From NCBI GenBank assembly GCA_947498325.1, contig CANMKE010000001.1, positions 310,001 to 374,000 on the forward strand: a stretch of DNA of 64,000 nt, given 5' to 3'. The notes below the pieces were generated by a model, which did not search any database, had not been told where the DNA came from, and worked only from the letters and a program-made list of their open reading frames with translations. Shown here piece by piece: positions 49,301-57,101 of the stretch. Every line of letters begins with the position of its first letter. Position 1 is the first letter of the stretch. The DNA comes from an uncultured Persicobacter sp. Its GTDB lineage: Bacteria > Bacteroidota > Bacteroidia > Cytophagales > Cyclobacteriaceae. A program made the position numbers and the translations under genes.

Positions 49301-52029
49301 TCCCTGAAAATAGGGTAGTCGAGACTTGCCCCAAAAACTTTGGAGTTTCCATTGCCTTTCAGGGAAACCATTACAAAATTTCCATTGAATTCAAGACCGT
49401 AGGCTTCGAGTGCATCTTCTCCCAAAGGAACAGCAATTGGATTGTAAAGCATATCTTCACCAACAGTAGGGATATAGGCGGGGGCACTGTCGCCAGTAAC
49501 CAAGGCAGAATCATAATCATTCAGCTTGGGGTTTAAATCGAAAAGATCCAGGTAGTTTTTTCCGTCGTTTTCGTCTTTAACGGCGAGGGCCACCTTTGTA
49601 ACTTGACCAACATCAGGAATGTCGAAAATCCCAATTTCACCGTAGTTGACCAATAGCTCGTCGGTATGGCTTCGGCCAACAGAGCTGATCACGGGATTAC
49701 CGAGCCCTTGCGCCGAAACGGGGAAAACACGAAAATTACTGTTGTTGTACTCATGAGCTATCAGGTAATTATTATCGCTGATCAGTCGCCGTGAAGCACT
49801 TTCCATCAGCAGAACATCATTTGCAATCGCCTTAATCACAATGGAGCGGGTGTTTTGATCGAAAGTTGCAATATCAATTAATGAGTAGCGTACCTCATAT
49901 TCTCGGCTTTCCGCAGGGGTGTTGTCTTTCTTTTTGGTGGCGAAAACATAATATTTGGTGTCGTCTTCTGGAACAGGAACCACAGCAACAGATGACCCCA
50001 ACTGGGCATCTCCACCAATTTTCAGGCCGGTCACTTCTTGGAAATTGGTGCCTGAGGTATCCGTAGCTATCCACAGCCTATCACCGTCAGTAACAAAAAA
50101 TGCCCGTCCGTTGGCATCATAAACGGTTTCTACATCATCTTCAGCGCTCATGTTTAAACCTTCAGCCGTGATGGGTTGTGGTGCCTGGTCGCCAAATTTG
50201 TCTGTATTAAAATCCAGCCCAGGTGTATTTCCAAAATACCACTGGCCGATATTGTCCATTTGCGTGGTGTCATTTACATAGCCACCGCCATCTTCCTCTT
50301 TGATCATCCTGACCTGTACCGTTGCAGTTACATGGCAACCGCCGCTATAGGCTTTTACCCAGTAATTGCCTGGATCCATAATGCTGTCGCTTGGGTTTTG
50401 GCTTCGATTATACCAATACACCGCATCAATATTGCTGTCGTTGGCCCAGGCAACAAAAGGCGGTGCACACATCAGGGTATCCTGTACATATCTCATCCCT
50501 ACGGCATTTCCACCGCCGCCACCGCCTTGGCCTCCTCCGCCTTGTTGCTGGCTCAGGTCTTGACTGGTGTCTTTGATAATGCTGTTCTCATCGAGCTCAT
50601 TCTGTGCGGTATTATAAGTGCCGCCTCCAGTGTAGATCACGCCGCCAACCTCTACCGCAATGTTTGCATTGCCCGAGGGGGCATCCTGTGGCGTGAAAGT
50701 GGGGATTACTCCGGCAATACCAATGTCGTCCAGCCAAAAATAGTTGTCGGCACTGATGGGCGCACCGTTGCGCGTAACTTCAGCATGTAATTGATTTTTT
50801 TGTTTATCGCAGATGGTTTCGTCTGTTGGGATTAAATCGACCTGAATGTTCTCAACACGTGGAGGGGCAAATTGCGGAAACTGATCTGCATTATTGGATA
50901 CCGCACTGCCATTGCCAAAAGTGTGGTTGATATCGATGAAACGATCGATGATCCGGCCGTCGTCTGTGGTGCGCAGTCGGCCGAGCTGATTACCACCATG
51001 TAGAAAATAGATGAAACCATCGGGCCCCATCTGAATCCCCTTAATATTGTTTGCGCCTGTTCCTTCGAGGATATTGTTATAATTCCCATTGCTGACCATG
51101 GCGTTAATGTCCACCTCTAATATAGCATTGTCCGCACTAACAAGCAGGGTAGAGTCATTCGCCCATTCGGTGTCATAAAAACTGACCGCATCCCTGTTGA
51201 ATACTTCCTCGTCGGCTTTGGAGATCAGCTGGTCTGCACCGATAGCAGGATCCACCTCAAACCAAAAATCAGCGAAGAAAATATTATTTGCTGACAGGGG
51301 AGTGAGGGCGATTTTACCGGCAATAAAGATCGTTAGCGGTTGCCCTGAAGGGTCGGCAGGGTTTGGAATTTGCTTAGTGGTGGGTGGTGTCCATTCAAAA
51401 TTTTGGAAGGTCGCACCGTAAGTTTCAGTTCGTTCTAATTCGTTTAGATTATCTGAAATGTCAAGCAAGGCCAATGAGCGGTCCGTGGTGTTTTGTATCA
51501 GTAGATACAGGAGGGTGTTGCCTTGCGCCACCTGAGAAATAACCGTCATGGCAGGGCCTACATTGGTTTTGATAGGCGTTGCCGGGTCGAGCACAGGAGC
51601 GGAAGCCGTATTGGTGGCATCATCAATTGCTACCCGATACTGGTAAAGGTTGCCATTGTTATTGACCCAGAACAGGTAATCAGCCCCAACATTTCCATTT
51701 TCAGGCGCCGAGACCACCCGCTGATTGTTGTTGGTGGATTTCTGAGGCAGGTTCACGGTTTGTGTGGCTCCGGAGGCATCCCTGTAGAAAAAGTTTTGCC
51801 CATCGGTATAGAAATACCAGTCGCCAGTAAACCCATCAATGGCCACAGAGGTGTTTCCCGAGGTGTTGAGGGCGTTGATATTTTGCGGCGCCTGAGGGAA
51901 TTGTCCTCCTTTGGAGAAATCCCATTGCTGGTTGTGAAGAAACCAGTGGCGTTGGCTTTGCCCTTGTGCATAGACAAATGAGGGGATCATCAGTAAGGTG
52001 ATGAGCAGGTGGTATAGGCGGATGTTCAT
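46396..52029 (-). CDS. large secreted surface protein with PKD domain and type B type IX sorting domain
   Basis: A 1,877-residue exported protein. The ATG at 52029 starts a signal peptide cut after VYA (residue 21); an in-frame ATG at 52053 adds eight unneeded residues. Two related propeller-like regions begin RHWFLHNQQWDFSKGG (about residue 26) and GQWYFGNTPGLDFNTD (about 595); both match the W-x-FG-N...L-DF opening of Bacteroidota surface proteins and contain an F-Y/V-TDG motif. A glycine-rich linker (GGGGQGGGGGG) lies near residue 500. A PKD domain (EWSFGDGNSAVIDST) is near 1030, Cys-rich Ig-like modules follow, and the last ~105 residues form a CHU_C-like sorting domain (FPNAFAPKG, IYNRWGEKIF, GWDGFDRSGKEMPAGAYSY). 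It is divergent from a PorP/SprF-like gene, as expected for a paired substrate. Confidence 0.9.
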   Translation of the reverse strand: MNIRLYHLLITLLMIPSFVYAQGQSQRHWFLHNQQWDFSKGGQFPQAPQNINALNTSGNTSVAIDGFTGDWYFYTDGQNFFYRDASGATQTVNLPQKSTNNNQRVVSAPENGNVGADYLFWVNNNGNLYQYRVAIDDATNTASAPVLDPATPIKTNVGPAMTVISQVAQGNTLLYLLIQNTTDRSLALLDISDNLNELERTETYGATFQNFEWTPPTTKQIPNPADPSGQPLTIFIAGKIALTPLSANNIFFADFWFEVDPAIGADQLISKADEEVFNRDAVSFYDTEWANDSTLLVSADNAILEVDINAMVSNGNYNNILEGTGANNIKGIQMGPDGFIYFLHGGNQLGRLRTTDDGRIIDRFIDINHTFGNGSAVSNNADQFPQFAPPRVENIQVDLIPTDETICDKQKNQLHAEVTRNGAPISADNYFWLDDIGIAGVIPTFTPQDAPSGNANIAVEVGGVIYTGGGTYNTAQNELDENSIIKDTSQDLSQQQGGGGQGGGGGGNAVGMRYVQDTLMCAPPFVAWANDSNIDAVYWYNRSQNPSDSIMDPGNYWVKAYSGGCHVTATVQVRMIKEEDGGGYVNDTTQMDNIGQWYFGNTPGLDFNTDKFGDQAPQPITAEGLNMSAEDDVETVYDANGRAFFVTDGDRLWIATDTSGTNFQEVTGLKIGGDAQLGSSVAVVPVPEDDTKYYVFATKKKDNTPAESREYEVRYSLIDIATFDQNTRSIVIKAIANDVLLMESASRRLISDNNYLIAHEYNNSNFRVFPVSAQGLGNPVISSVGRSHTDELLVNYGEIGIFDIPDVGQVTKVALAVKDENDGKNYLDLFDLNPKLNDYDSALVTGDSAPAYIPTVGEDMLYNPIAVPLGEDALEAYGLEFNGNFVMVSLKGNGNSKVFGASLDYPIFRENAQDELKSEVEQINAIIKTTSDAGGTIGEISTAPNNTIYIANQNSTTLKEINGIGLTEGGQLNLTISDSQLTLDSNSKLGLPAFTLQGGSGSGGEPSLEAEDVCLGDSATFSLNMGDYYTTAPNYTLEWSFGDGNSAVIDSTTEATHLYANADTYFYIVNWKNHCSTGNYSFNPVLTDTITINPAVPDDQWGVLDGEKICQDKEFTAFLGDDTGFSISWENRGLPVFDTNTIQVDTENELFHNEFFLIKVEDPNGCLAEKEVFFESPLVDAGFPDSTYCKGTSDVILSSGISVLYDYRWAVENNPANTPNYGPKENKNTFPVDTDVPGDFVYYMEVTDPDDPTCMVEISAAIKVVDIYDEEPTITNATSCGDLGEAVFPQGNIPFDRLTFLWSPDAVNQTQASASTVTFEAESGGYTATLTDNLYKCETVVPVNIGNDDITFTLSIEENCSSANYGKITINGLADPGTYTIALKNVTTGDSTIVAINNIVATNPGDYQVVAFKTATPSCQSAEGINLKEPDLNLALSSEDLKGCIDTQGVAFNVSASGSDFSATSTFSGTYLPDNSTIVLQDGENFLTNENADSLMVTVKSNQCEVSKSIPVEISAGPEDFNIDRQGDKCDGEITLTADQPDYSYSWKDPLNNIVAQGATFIATVNAEVGDYTITARDKATGCTTEKTENIEIAQKIGLALTGKTRCEGSDEPINVASNTDSKFNEELNYEWFEGILPNGNKLNDSENTINYTGADSVVYLIATSTASQCKDTATFNILELKATLINPQVLGINPAYCFFDDEQIPLDSVIYPGKFETYEWFNLDNNNVISIEPALPIDENEDLIGQIEGTFNNAAGCPATMVFNVINRCTPTVVFPNAFAPKGNFTGDKAERGKIFSVEYEKNLDPNKFVIEIYNRWGEKIFRSDDYITFKEDGWDGFDRSGKEMPAGAYSYVVRFGSITENSPIEEKRGSVLLIR

Positions 52030-52153
52030 GTAAAAATCGTGTAATTCGTTCAATTAAGTAACGAAGGTTGGCGGATTATGGTATTAATTGAAGATCTGAA
52101 ATGTAAAAATAATCATTAACATTAAGGAATGTAAAGTATTTTTTTTCTTATTG

Positions 52154-52171
52154 TAATCTGATTACAGATTA
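52154..52171. promoter_or_regulatory. operator-like inverted repeat in the divergent surface-protein/PorP region
   Basis: TAATCTG (52154-52160) and CAGATTA (52165-52171) are exact inverted copies around ATTA. It lies about 20 bases upstream of the PorP -7 box, where a regulator could affect both divergent genes. The rest of 52030-52255 is AT-rich with no gene. Confidence 0.45.
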
Positions 52172-52191
52172 GTTTTCATTCACAGAGCTAT

Positions 52192-52199
52192 TATCTTTG
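52192..52199 (+). promoter_or_regulatory. -7 element for the PorP/SprF-like gene
   Basis: TATCTTTG fits TAnnTTTG. A TTTTC at about 52173 is the closest -33 candidate. The leader would be about 50 bases. Confidence 0.55.
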
Positions 52200-52255
52200 T
52201 AAAAGGTTTTTAGGAGGGGATTGTCTTTTACGGACATCAGTCTCGTAAAAATATC

Positions 52256-53317
52256 ATGCCCATCAACTTTAATTCTATGTTGCTATTGAAGCCTCTTCGA
52301 TATCTTTTTTTGTTCGGCCTTCTAATTTGTGGGGCGTTTTCAGCCCATGCCCAGGATCCGCAGTTCAGCCAGTTTTATGCGGCTCCGCTGTACCTGAATC
52401 CCGGATTTACCGGCAATACCCAAATGACCCGTTTCGGTTTAAATTACAGAAACCAGTGGCCCTCATTGCCCGGGAGTTTTGTGACTTATTCCGCCTATGT
52501 TGATCATTATATTGATGATTATAACAGTGGGATTGGATTGCTGGCCGTTGGCGACCAAATAGGGCTCGGCTCGGTCAGTTCAAACATGATCGCCATGACG
52601 TATGCATATCAATTGCCGATTTCACGAAATTTATCTTTTCGCCCGGGAGTGCAACTGTCTTATACCTCACAGAATGCCAATTATTCTAATTTGGTATTCG
52701 GCAGTCAGATAGATCCGGGTACGGGAGAGATTTTACCTCCGGGGCAGGGGATTGACCCCTCACTGACGGGGGTGAATAATGGCTTTATGGACTTGGGACT
52801 CGGGGGAGTGCTTTATTCGAAAAGTGCCTGGCTTGGGGTGAGTGCCTATCATTTACTGCAACCCAATCTTTCCGCAATTGATAATTCAGACGATAAATTA
52901 CCGATGAAATTCAGTGCTCATGGTGGGTACCGCTTTGTGATCAGTAAAAAAGCGGGCCGCGGGTACTCGGCTCGGGATTATGCCATTACGCCAACTTTTC
53001 AGTACAAATTACAAGGGAAATTTGATCAGCTCGATTTAGGGTTGTATGCACATCTTTCTCCCATAGTTCTTGGGCTTTGGTACCGAGGGATTCCCGTAAG
53101 AACGACCGGTGATCATAATAATAGTGATTCGATGGTGGGGCTTGTAGGTTTTGAGTGGAATGGATTCAATTTCGGTTACAGTTATGACTATACCATTTCA
53201 GGACTGTCAAGTCGTTCGGGTGGAGCACATGAAGTATCCGTGACTTATGTGGTGTTTTTGGGCGATAAAAGAAAGCCTGCAAAGCACATCCGACAGATTC
53301 CTTGTCCGGCTTTTTAA
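52256..53317 (+). CDS. PorP/SprF family type IX secretion system membrane protein
   Basis: A 353-residue outer-membrane beta-barrel. After a signal peptide (cut after AHA, near residue 32) the mature protein begins QDPQFSQFYAAPLYLNPGFTGN, the hallmark of the family, and shows repeated amphipathic strands (YRNQWPSLPGSFVTYSAYVD, GSVSSNMIAMTYAYQLPI). It ends with the usual C-terminal CPAF. In F. johnsoniae SprF is needed to secrete SprB; PorP-like proteins often lie beside their type B substrate, and here the divergent neighbour is such a protein. Confidence 0.93.
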   Translation: MPINFNSMLLLKPLRYLFLFGLLICGAFSAHAQDPQFSQFYAAPLYLNPGFTGNTQMTRFGLNYRNQWPSLPGSFVTYSAYVDHYIDDYNSGIGLLAVGDQIGLGSVSSNMIAMTYAYQLPISRNLSFRPGVQLSYTSQNANYSNLVFGSQIDPGTGEILPPGQGIDPSLTGVNNGFMDLGLGGVLYSKSAWLGVSAYHLLQPNLSAIDNSDDKLPMKFSAHGGYRFVISKKAGRGYSARDYAITPTFQYKLQGKFDQLDLGLYAHLSPIVLGLWYRGIPVRTTGDHNNSDSMVGLVGFEWNGFNFGYSYDYTISGLSSRSGGAHEVSVTYVVFLGDKRKPAKHIRQIPCPAF

Positions 53318-53421
53318 GTGAAATGTGATTTAAAAAACGATAATTTCTTTTTTGATCTATTGATGTAATAAATTTTGAAGTAATTTGCTCAAAATTTATC
53401 AAACTTTTTGTCTTGTTCTTT

Positions 53422-54684
53422 ATGGATGCCTTTTTGTTGAAGTGGATTATTGTTGGGGTGCTCTTGTTTAATTATATCGTAGAGAAGTGGCTTTCGTGGT
53501 TGAATGGTCGTCATGAATTACAGCAAGTACCACAGGAGCTTGAAGGGCTATATGACGCCTCCGAACGTCAGCGGGCATTGGCTTACCATAAAGCATTGAA
53601 ACAGGTCGGCCTCTGGTCGGGACTGCTTTCACTGGCCATTACACTTACGGTGATTTTTACTGGCCTTTTTGGTGACCTGATCGCACTTATCCATCAATAT
53701 ACCGACAGTGCTATTTTAGAAACACTTGCTTTTTTTGGCATTATCGCGATCTTTTCCGACATTATTTCTTTGCCGTTTGAATGGTATTCTACCTTCCGTA
53801 TTGAGGAAAAGTATGGGTTCAATAAGATGACCCCGAAAACCTTCTGGCTGGATAAACTCAAAGGCTATATCATCGGTGGTCTGTTGGCCGGCGCTTTGGT
53901 GTCGTTGTTGGTGGCTTTTGTAGAAGGTTATGGTATCGCTTACTGGCCGGTGTTCTGGTTGGTATTGGTGGTGTTCCTTTTTACCATGAATGTGCTTTAC
54001 CCGACGGTAATCATGCCATTGTTTAATAAGTTTACACCGCTTGAAGATGGTCAGCTGCGTTCTGCCATCACCAATTACGCCGCTTCGGTTACCTTTCCTT
54101 TGCAGAATATATTTGTGATGGACGGCTCCAAGCGATCTACGAAGGCGAATGCTTTCTTTGCCGGATTGGGGCGTTTCAAAAGATTGGTATTATTTGATAC
54201 GCTGATGAACGAGCTGGAAGAAAAAGAAATTGTTGCGGTATTTGCCCATGAGGTTGGCCATTTTAAAAAAGGACATATTTATCAGGGTTTTTTGCTGGGT
54301 GCCATTCAAATGGGACTGATGATTTTTCTGTTCTTTTACATGGTTACTGAACCCGTATTTACCGAAGCAATGGGTGGGCAGGGATATGCGATTGGTATTA
54401 ATTTGTTTGTATTCAGCCTGCTGTTCTCTCCGCTGAATTATATCCTTGGTTTTTTCAGCAACCTGTTGAGCAGAAAAAATGAATACGAGGCAGATGCCTT
54501 CGCAACGCATACCCATTCGGGTGAAGATTTAATTTCAGGTTTGAAAAAAATATCAACAAAAAGCCTGAGTAGTTTGAATCCCCATCCATATTTTGTAGCA
54601 TTAAATTACTCTCATCCGCCGTTACTGTACCGAATTCGGGCAATAAAGGCGGAGGAAAATAAAAAACAACTTACTCAACCCTAA
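53422..54684 (+). CDS. M48 family metallopeptidase (Ste24/CAAX-protease-like)
   Basis: A 420-residue integral membrane zinc protease. The active site is HEVGH (in VFAHEVGHFKKGH) with a third zinc ligand in NEYEADAFA, as in Ste24p and related M48A enzymes. Several helices flank it, and the N-terminal part contains the IVEKWLSWLNGRHE segment of the family. The ATG at 53422 is preferred to a TTG three codons earlier. Together with the gene 19 bases downstream it seems to form an operon. Its substrate is not known. Confidence 0.92.
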   Translation: MDAFLLKWIIVGVLLFNYIVEKWLSWLNGRHELQQVPQELEGLYDASERQRALAYHKALKQVGLWSGLLSLAITLTVIFTGLFGDLIALIHQYTDSAILETLAFFGIIAIFSDIISLPFEWYSTFRIEEKYGFNKMTPKTFWLDKLKGYIIGGLLAGALVSLLVAFVEGYGIAYWPVFWLVLVVFLFTMNVLYPTVIMPLFNKFTPLEDGQLRSAITNYAASVTFPLQNIFVMDGSKRSTKANAFFAGLGRFKRLVLFDTLMNELEEKEIVAVFAHEVGHFKKGHIYQGFLLGAIQMGLMIFLFFYMVTEPVFTEAMGGQGYAIGINLFVFSLLFSPLNYILGFFSNLLSRKNEYEADAFATHTHSGEDLISGLKKISTKSLSSLNPHPYFVALNYSHPPLLYRIRAIKAEENKKQLTQP

Positions 54685-54703
54685 TAAAAAAGAGATACTC
54701 AAT

Positions 54704-57040
54704 ATGCATCAACCTAAATGTTTTTTGGTATTGCTATTGGCATGGATAGCAATGTCGCTGAATGTTCATGCACAATCAGTGAGCTCTTTGGAGTCCAAAG
54801 CGGAAAAGCTCTATCGTACACGTCAATATACCGAGGCCATCAACTTCTTTGAGCAAGCCATTGAAAAGGGGGCGCAAAACCCTAAAACTTTTTATGGACT
54901 TGGAATGAGTTATGCTTCGTCGGATAACGTCAATGAGCGGATCAAAGGAATTCCGGCATTGTCAAAAGCGCTGACGCTAAACGCTGATCAGTTCCCCCGT
55001 TGGGCTTATCTTGATTTGGCTAAACTCTATCACCTTAACGAACAAATTGCGGAAGCACAAACAGCCTTCAGTGCTTATAAAAAGCGCATGGACGTGCGGG
55101 ATCCTAAGGTGAGAGAAGAAGCGAAGGCTTTTGAAAAAGCGCTGAAAAACGCAAAGAAATTTATCGGTAAGGCACGGAAAATTGAGGTGCATGATTTTGG
55201 TTTCGAGGTGAATAGTGAATTTACGGAATACAATCCTGTTGTTTCTGCTGACGAATCTATTATGGCTTATACCGTGCTGCACCCGGATGCTAAAAAACGC
55301 ACGATGGTGGAGAGCATCATGATGACCACCAAGGATGGTTTAGGTAACTGGAAAGCGCCCGAAGCAGTGAAGATCGAAACCAATGCCCGGTTTAACGTTG
55401 GTACTGCGGGTATCTCTCCGGATGGCGAACAGATGCTGATTTATATGGGAGGGTCATCGAATACAGGGGATATTTATGAAGTGATGCGAACGAATGACGG
55501 CTGGACAAAGCCAAAATCGCTTTCGGTAGTCAATACCCCTACCTTTCACGAAACCACCCTGTCGGTAACTTCTGATGGCAAATCGATGTATTTTGCAAGT
55601 AATCGCCCAGGTGGCTATGGCGGGATGGACATCTGGCGTGTGGATAAGGATACTAATGGAAAGTGGGGACGCCCTAAAAATCTCGGGCCGAAAATTAATA
55701 GTGCCGCTGATGAGGATGCGCCATTTATTCACCCTGATAATATCACCCTGTTTTTTACTTCCAATGGACATGAGACCATGGGAGGAAATGATATCTTCAG
55801 ATCAGTACTTCGAGGAACAGAATGGACCCGTCCGGAAAATATGGGTTATCCGATCAACACACCTGCCGACGACAGCTATTTTACTTTAATTGCCGATGGC
55901 TCAAAAGGCTATTTCTCTTCCAACCGCAAAGGAGGAAAGGGGCTTCAGGACATTTATTATTTCAATATGCCAGAGCAGGAAGCCAATATTCCACTGACGA
56001 TGATGAAAGGGAAAATTGTTGATCAGGATGGTAACCCGATTAAAACATCGATCAAAATGGTCAACAAAAAGACGAAAGAGTCGGTGGATTTTGTTTATGA
56101 TCCCAACCCAAACACCGGGAACTTTTTGATTATTTTGCCTCCCGGACAGAATTATGATATGATCATTGAGTCTGAGGATTTTATGCCTTACACGATTAAT
56201 GTCAATATCCCTAACCAGACGTATTTTTATGAACTTTACCAAATGATTCAACTGAAGGCCATCAAGCAATTTGGGGTAACAGTAGGGCAGGAAGTCAGTG
56301 TGAAGAATAAATTCTACGATGTGGAGCAAAAGACCAAATCAGTTATAAACTCGAAGTTGTTCAAAGAATCCCAATTGGTACAGAACGACAGCCTTGATAT
56401 GTATGACATGATGGATATGATCGTGGCTTCTGAAGACAGCGTGGCCATGGATTATCTCCTTGATTTGGCCTTTAAGGTGAAGCCGATTGATCTGGTGAAT
56501 TTTGAAGCTGAGGATGAGCAAATGGATGTTGCCAAGCGCATTTACTATTATGACGAATCAGATTTGGATCACCTGGAAAAGAAAGTGGTCGATGGGCAAG
56601 AGATTTTTACTTTGCCGACACTCTCTGTAACCGAGGAGGCAGCGAAATACCGTGCAAATAAGCAAGCGCCAAAAGTTTTGGAGTCGAGGTTTGATAAACA
56701 ACTTTTGAGTAAGAAATTTCAGGTGTTCTTCGCGCCAAACTCCTCAAAAATGGATCAAAAATATATTGCTGAACTGAAGTTGCTTTTGGAGCAACTGAAT
56801 AAGCATAAAGACCTCGGGATTGAAATTGCGGGCCATGCCTCACAAGACGGTGATCAGGCACTCAATGAAAAGCTGTCCAATGAACGAGCGATCGAGGTGC
56901 TGAATTATTTTAACCATCGTGGGCTTGTGCGCCGACGCATTAAGGCCAAAGGCTACGGAGCCGTTAAAGATGAGCAGGTGAGTAAAGAAAAAGCCCGAAG
57001 GGTGGACATCAGACTGGTTGATTTGACGATGTATCAATAG
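54704..57040 (+). CDS. PorE-like protein: TPR, beta-propeller, carboxypeptidase-regulatory-like and OmpA C-terminal domains
   Basis: A 778-residue envelope protein. After a signal peptide (cut after VHA, residue 24) come TPR repeats (about 28-145), a PD40-type beta-propeller (about 165-430, with GISPDGEQMLIYMGG, SDGKSMYFASNRPGGYGGMDIWRV, and SSNRKGGKGLQDIYYF), a short regulatory-like beta domain (about 435-510), and a peptidoglycan-binding OmpA domain (about 665-778; GHASQDGDQALNEKLSNERA). This order is that of PorE from Porphyromonas gingivalis, a type IX component binding peptidoglycan. It has no lipobox Cys, so it looks like an ordinary Sec substrate rather than a lipoprotein. Confidence 0.88.
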   Translation: MHQPKCFLVLLLAWIAMSLNVHAQSVSSLESKAEKLYRTRQYTEAINFFEQAIEKGAQNPKTFYGLGMSYASSDNVNERIKGIPALSKALTLNADQFPRWAYLDLAKLYHLNEQIAEAQTAFSAYKKRMDVRDPKVREEAKAFEKALKNAKKFIGKARKIEVHDFGFEVNSEFTEYNPVVSADESIMAYTVLHPDAKKRTMVESIMMTTKDGLGNWKAPEAVKIETNARFNVGTAGISPDGEQMLIYMGGSSNTGDIYEVMRTNDGWTKPKSLSVVNTPTFHETTLSVTSDGKSMYFASNRPGGYGGMDIWRVDKDTNGKWGRPKNLGPKINSAADEDAPFIHPDNITLFFTSNGHETMGGNDIFRSVLRGTEWTRPENMGYPINTPADDSYFTLIADGSKGYFSSNRKGGKGLQDIYYFNMPEQEANIPLTMMKGKIVDQDGNPIKTSIKMVNKKTKESVDFVYDPNPNTGNFLIILPPGQNYDMIIESEDFMPYTINVNIPNQTYFYELYQMIQLKAIKQFGVTVGQEVSVKNKFYDVEQKTKSVINSKLFKESQLVQNDSLDMYDMMDMIVASEDSVAMDYLLDLAFKVKPIDLVNFEAEDEQMDVAKRIYYYDESDLDHLEKKVVDGQEIFTLPTLSVTEEAAKYRANKQAPKVLESRFDKQLLSKKFQVFFAPNSSKMDQKYIAELKLLLEQLNKHKDLGIEIAGHASQDGDQALNEKLSNERAIEVLNYFNHRGLVRRRIKAKGYGAVKDEQVSKEKARRVDIRLVDLTMYQ

Positions 57041-57062
57041 ATTTCGGCTAATAAAAGCATAC

Positions 57063-57100
57063 AAAAAAAGGAGTGTAACGAATGGTTACACTCCTTTTTT
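57063..57100. terminator. bidirectional terminator between the PorE-like and Omp85-like genes
   Basis: GGAGTGTAAC (57070-57079) pairs with GTTACACTCC (57085-57094) around a 5-base loop, extended by the flanking A and T runs. It serves both converging genes. Confidence 0.92.
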
Positions 57101-57101
57101 G

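Noticed and set aside
50176-50790. 204-codon frame antisense to the 1,877-residue surface protein gene
   Set aside because: Its length comes from the reverse of a glycine/asparagine-rich stretch; no motif, and the other strand has a clear gene.
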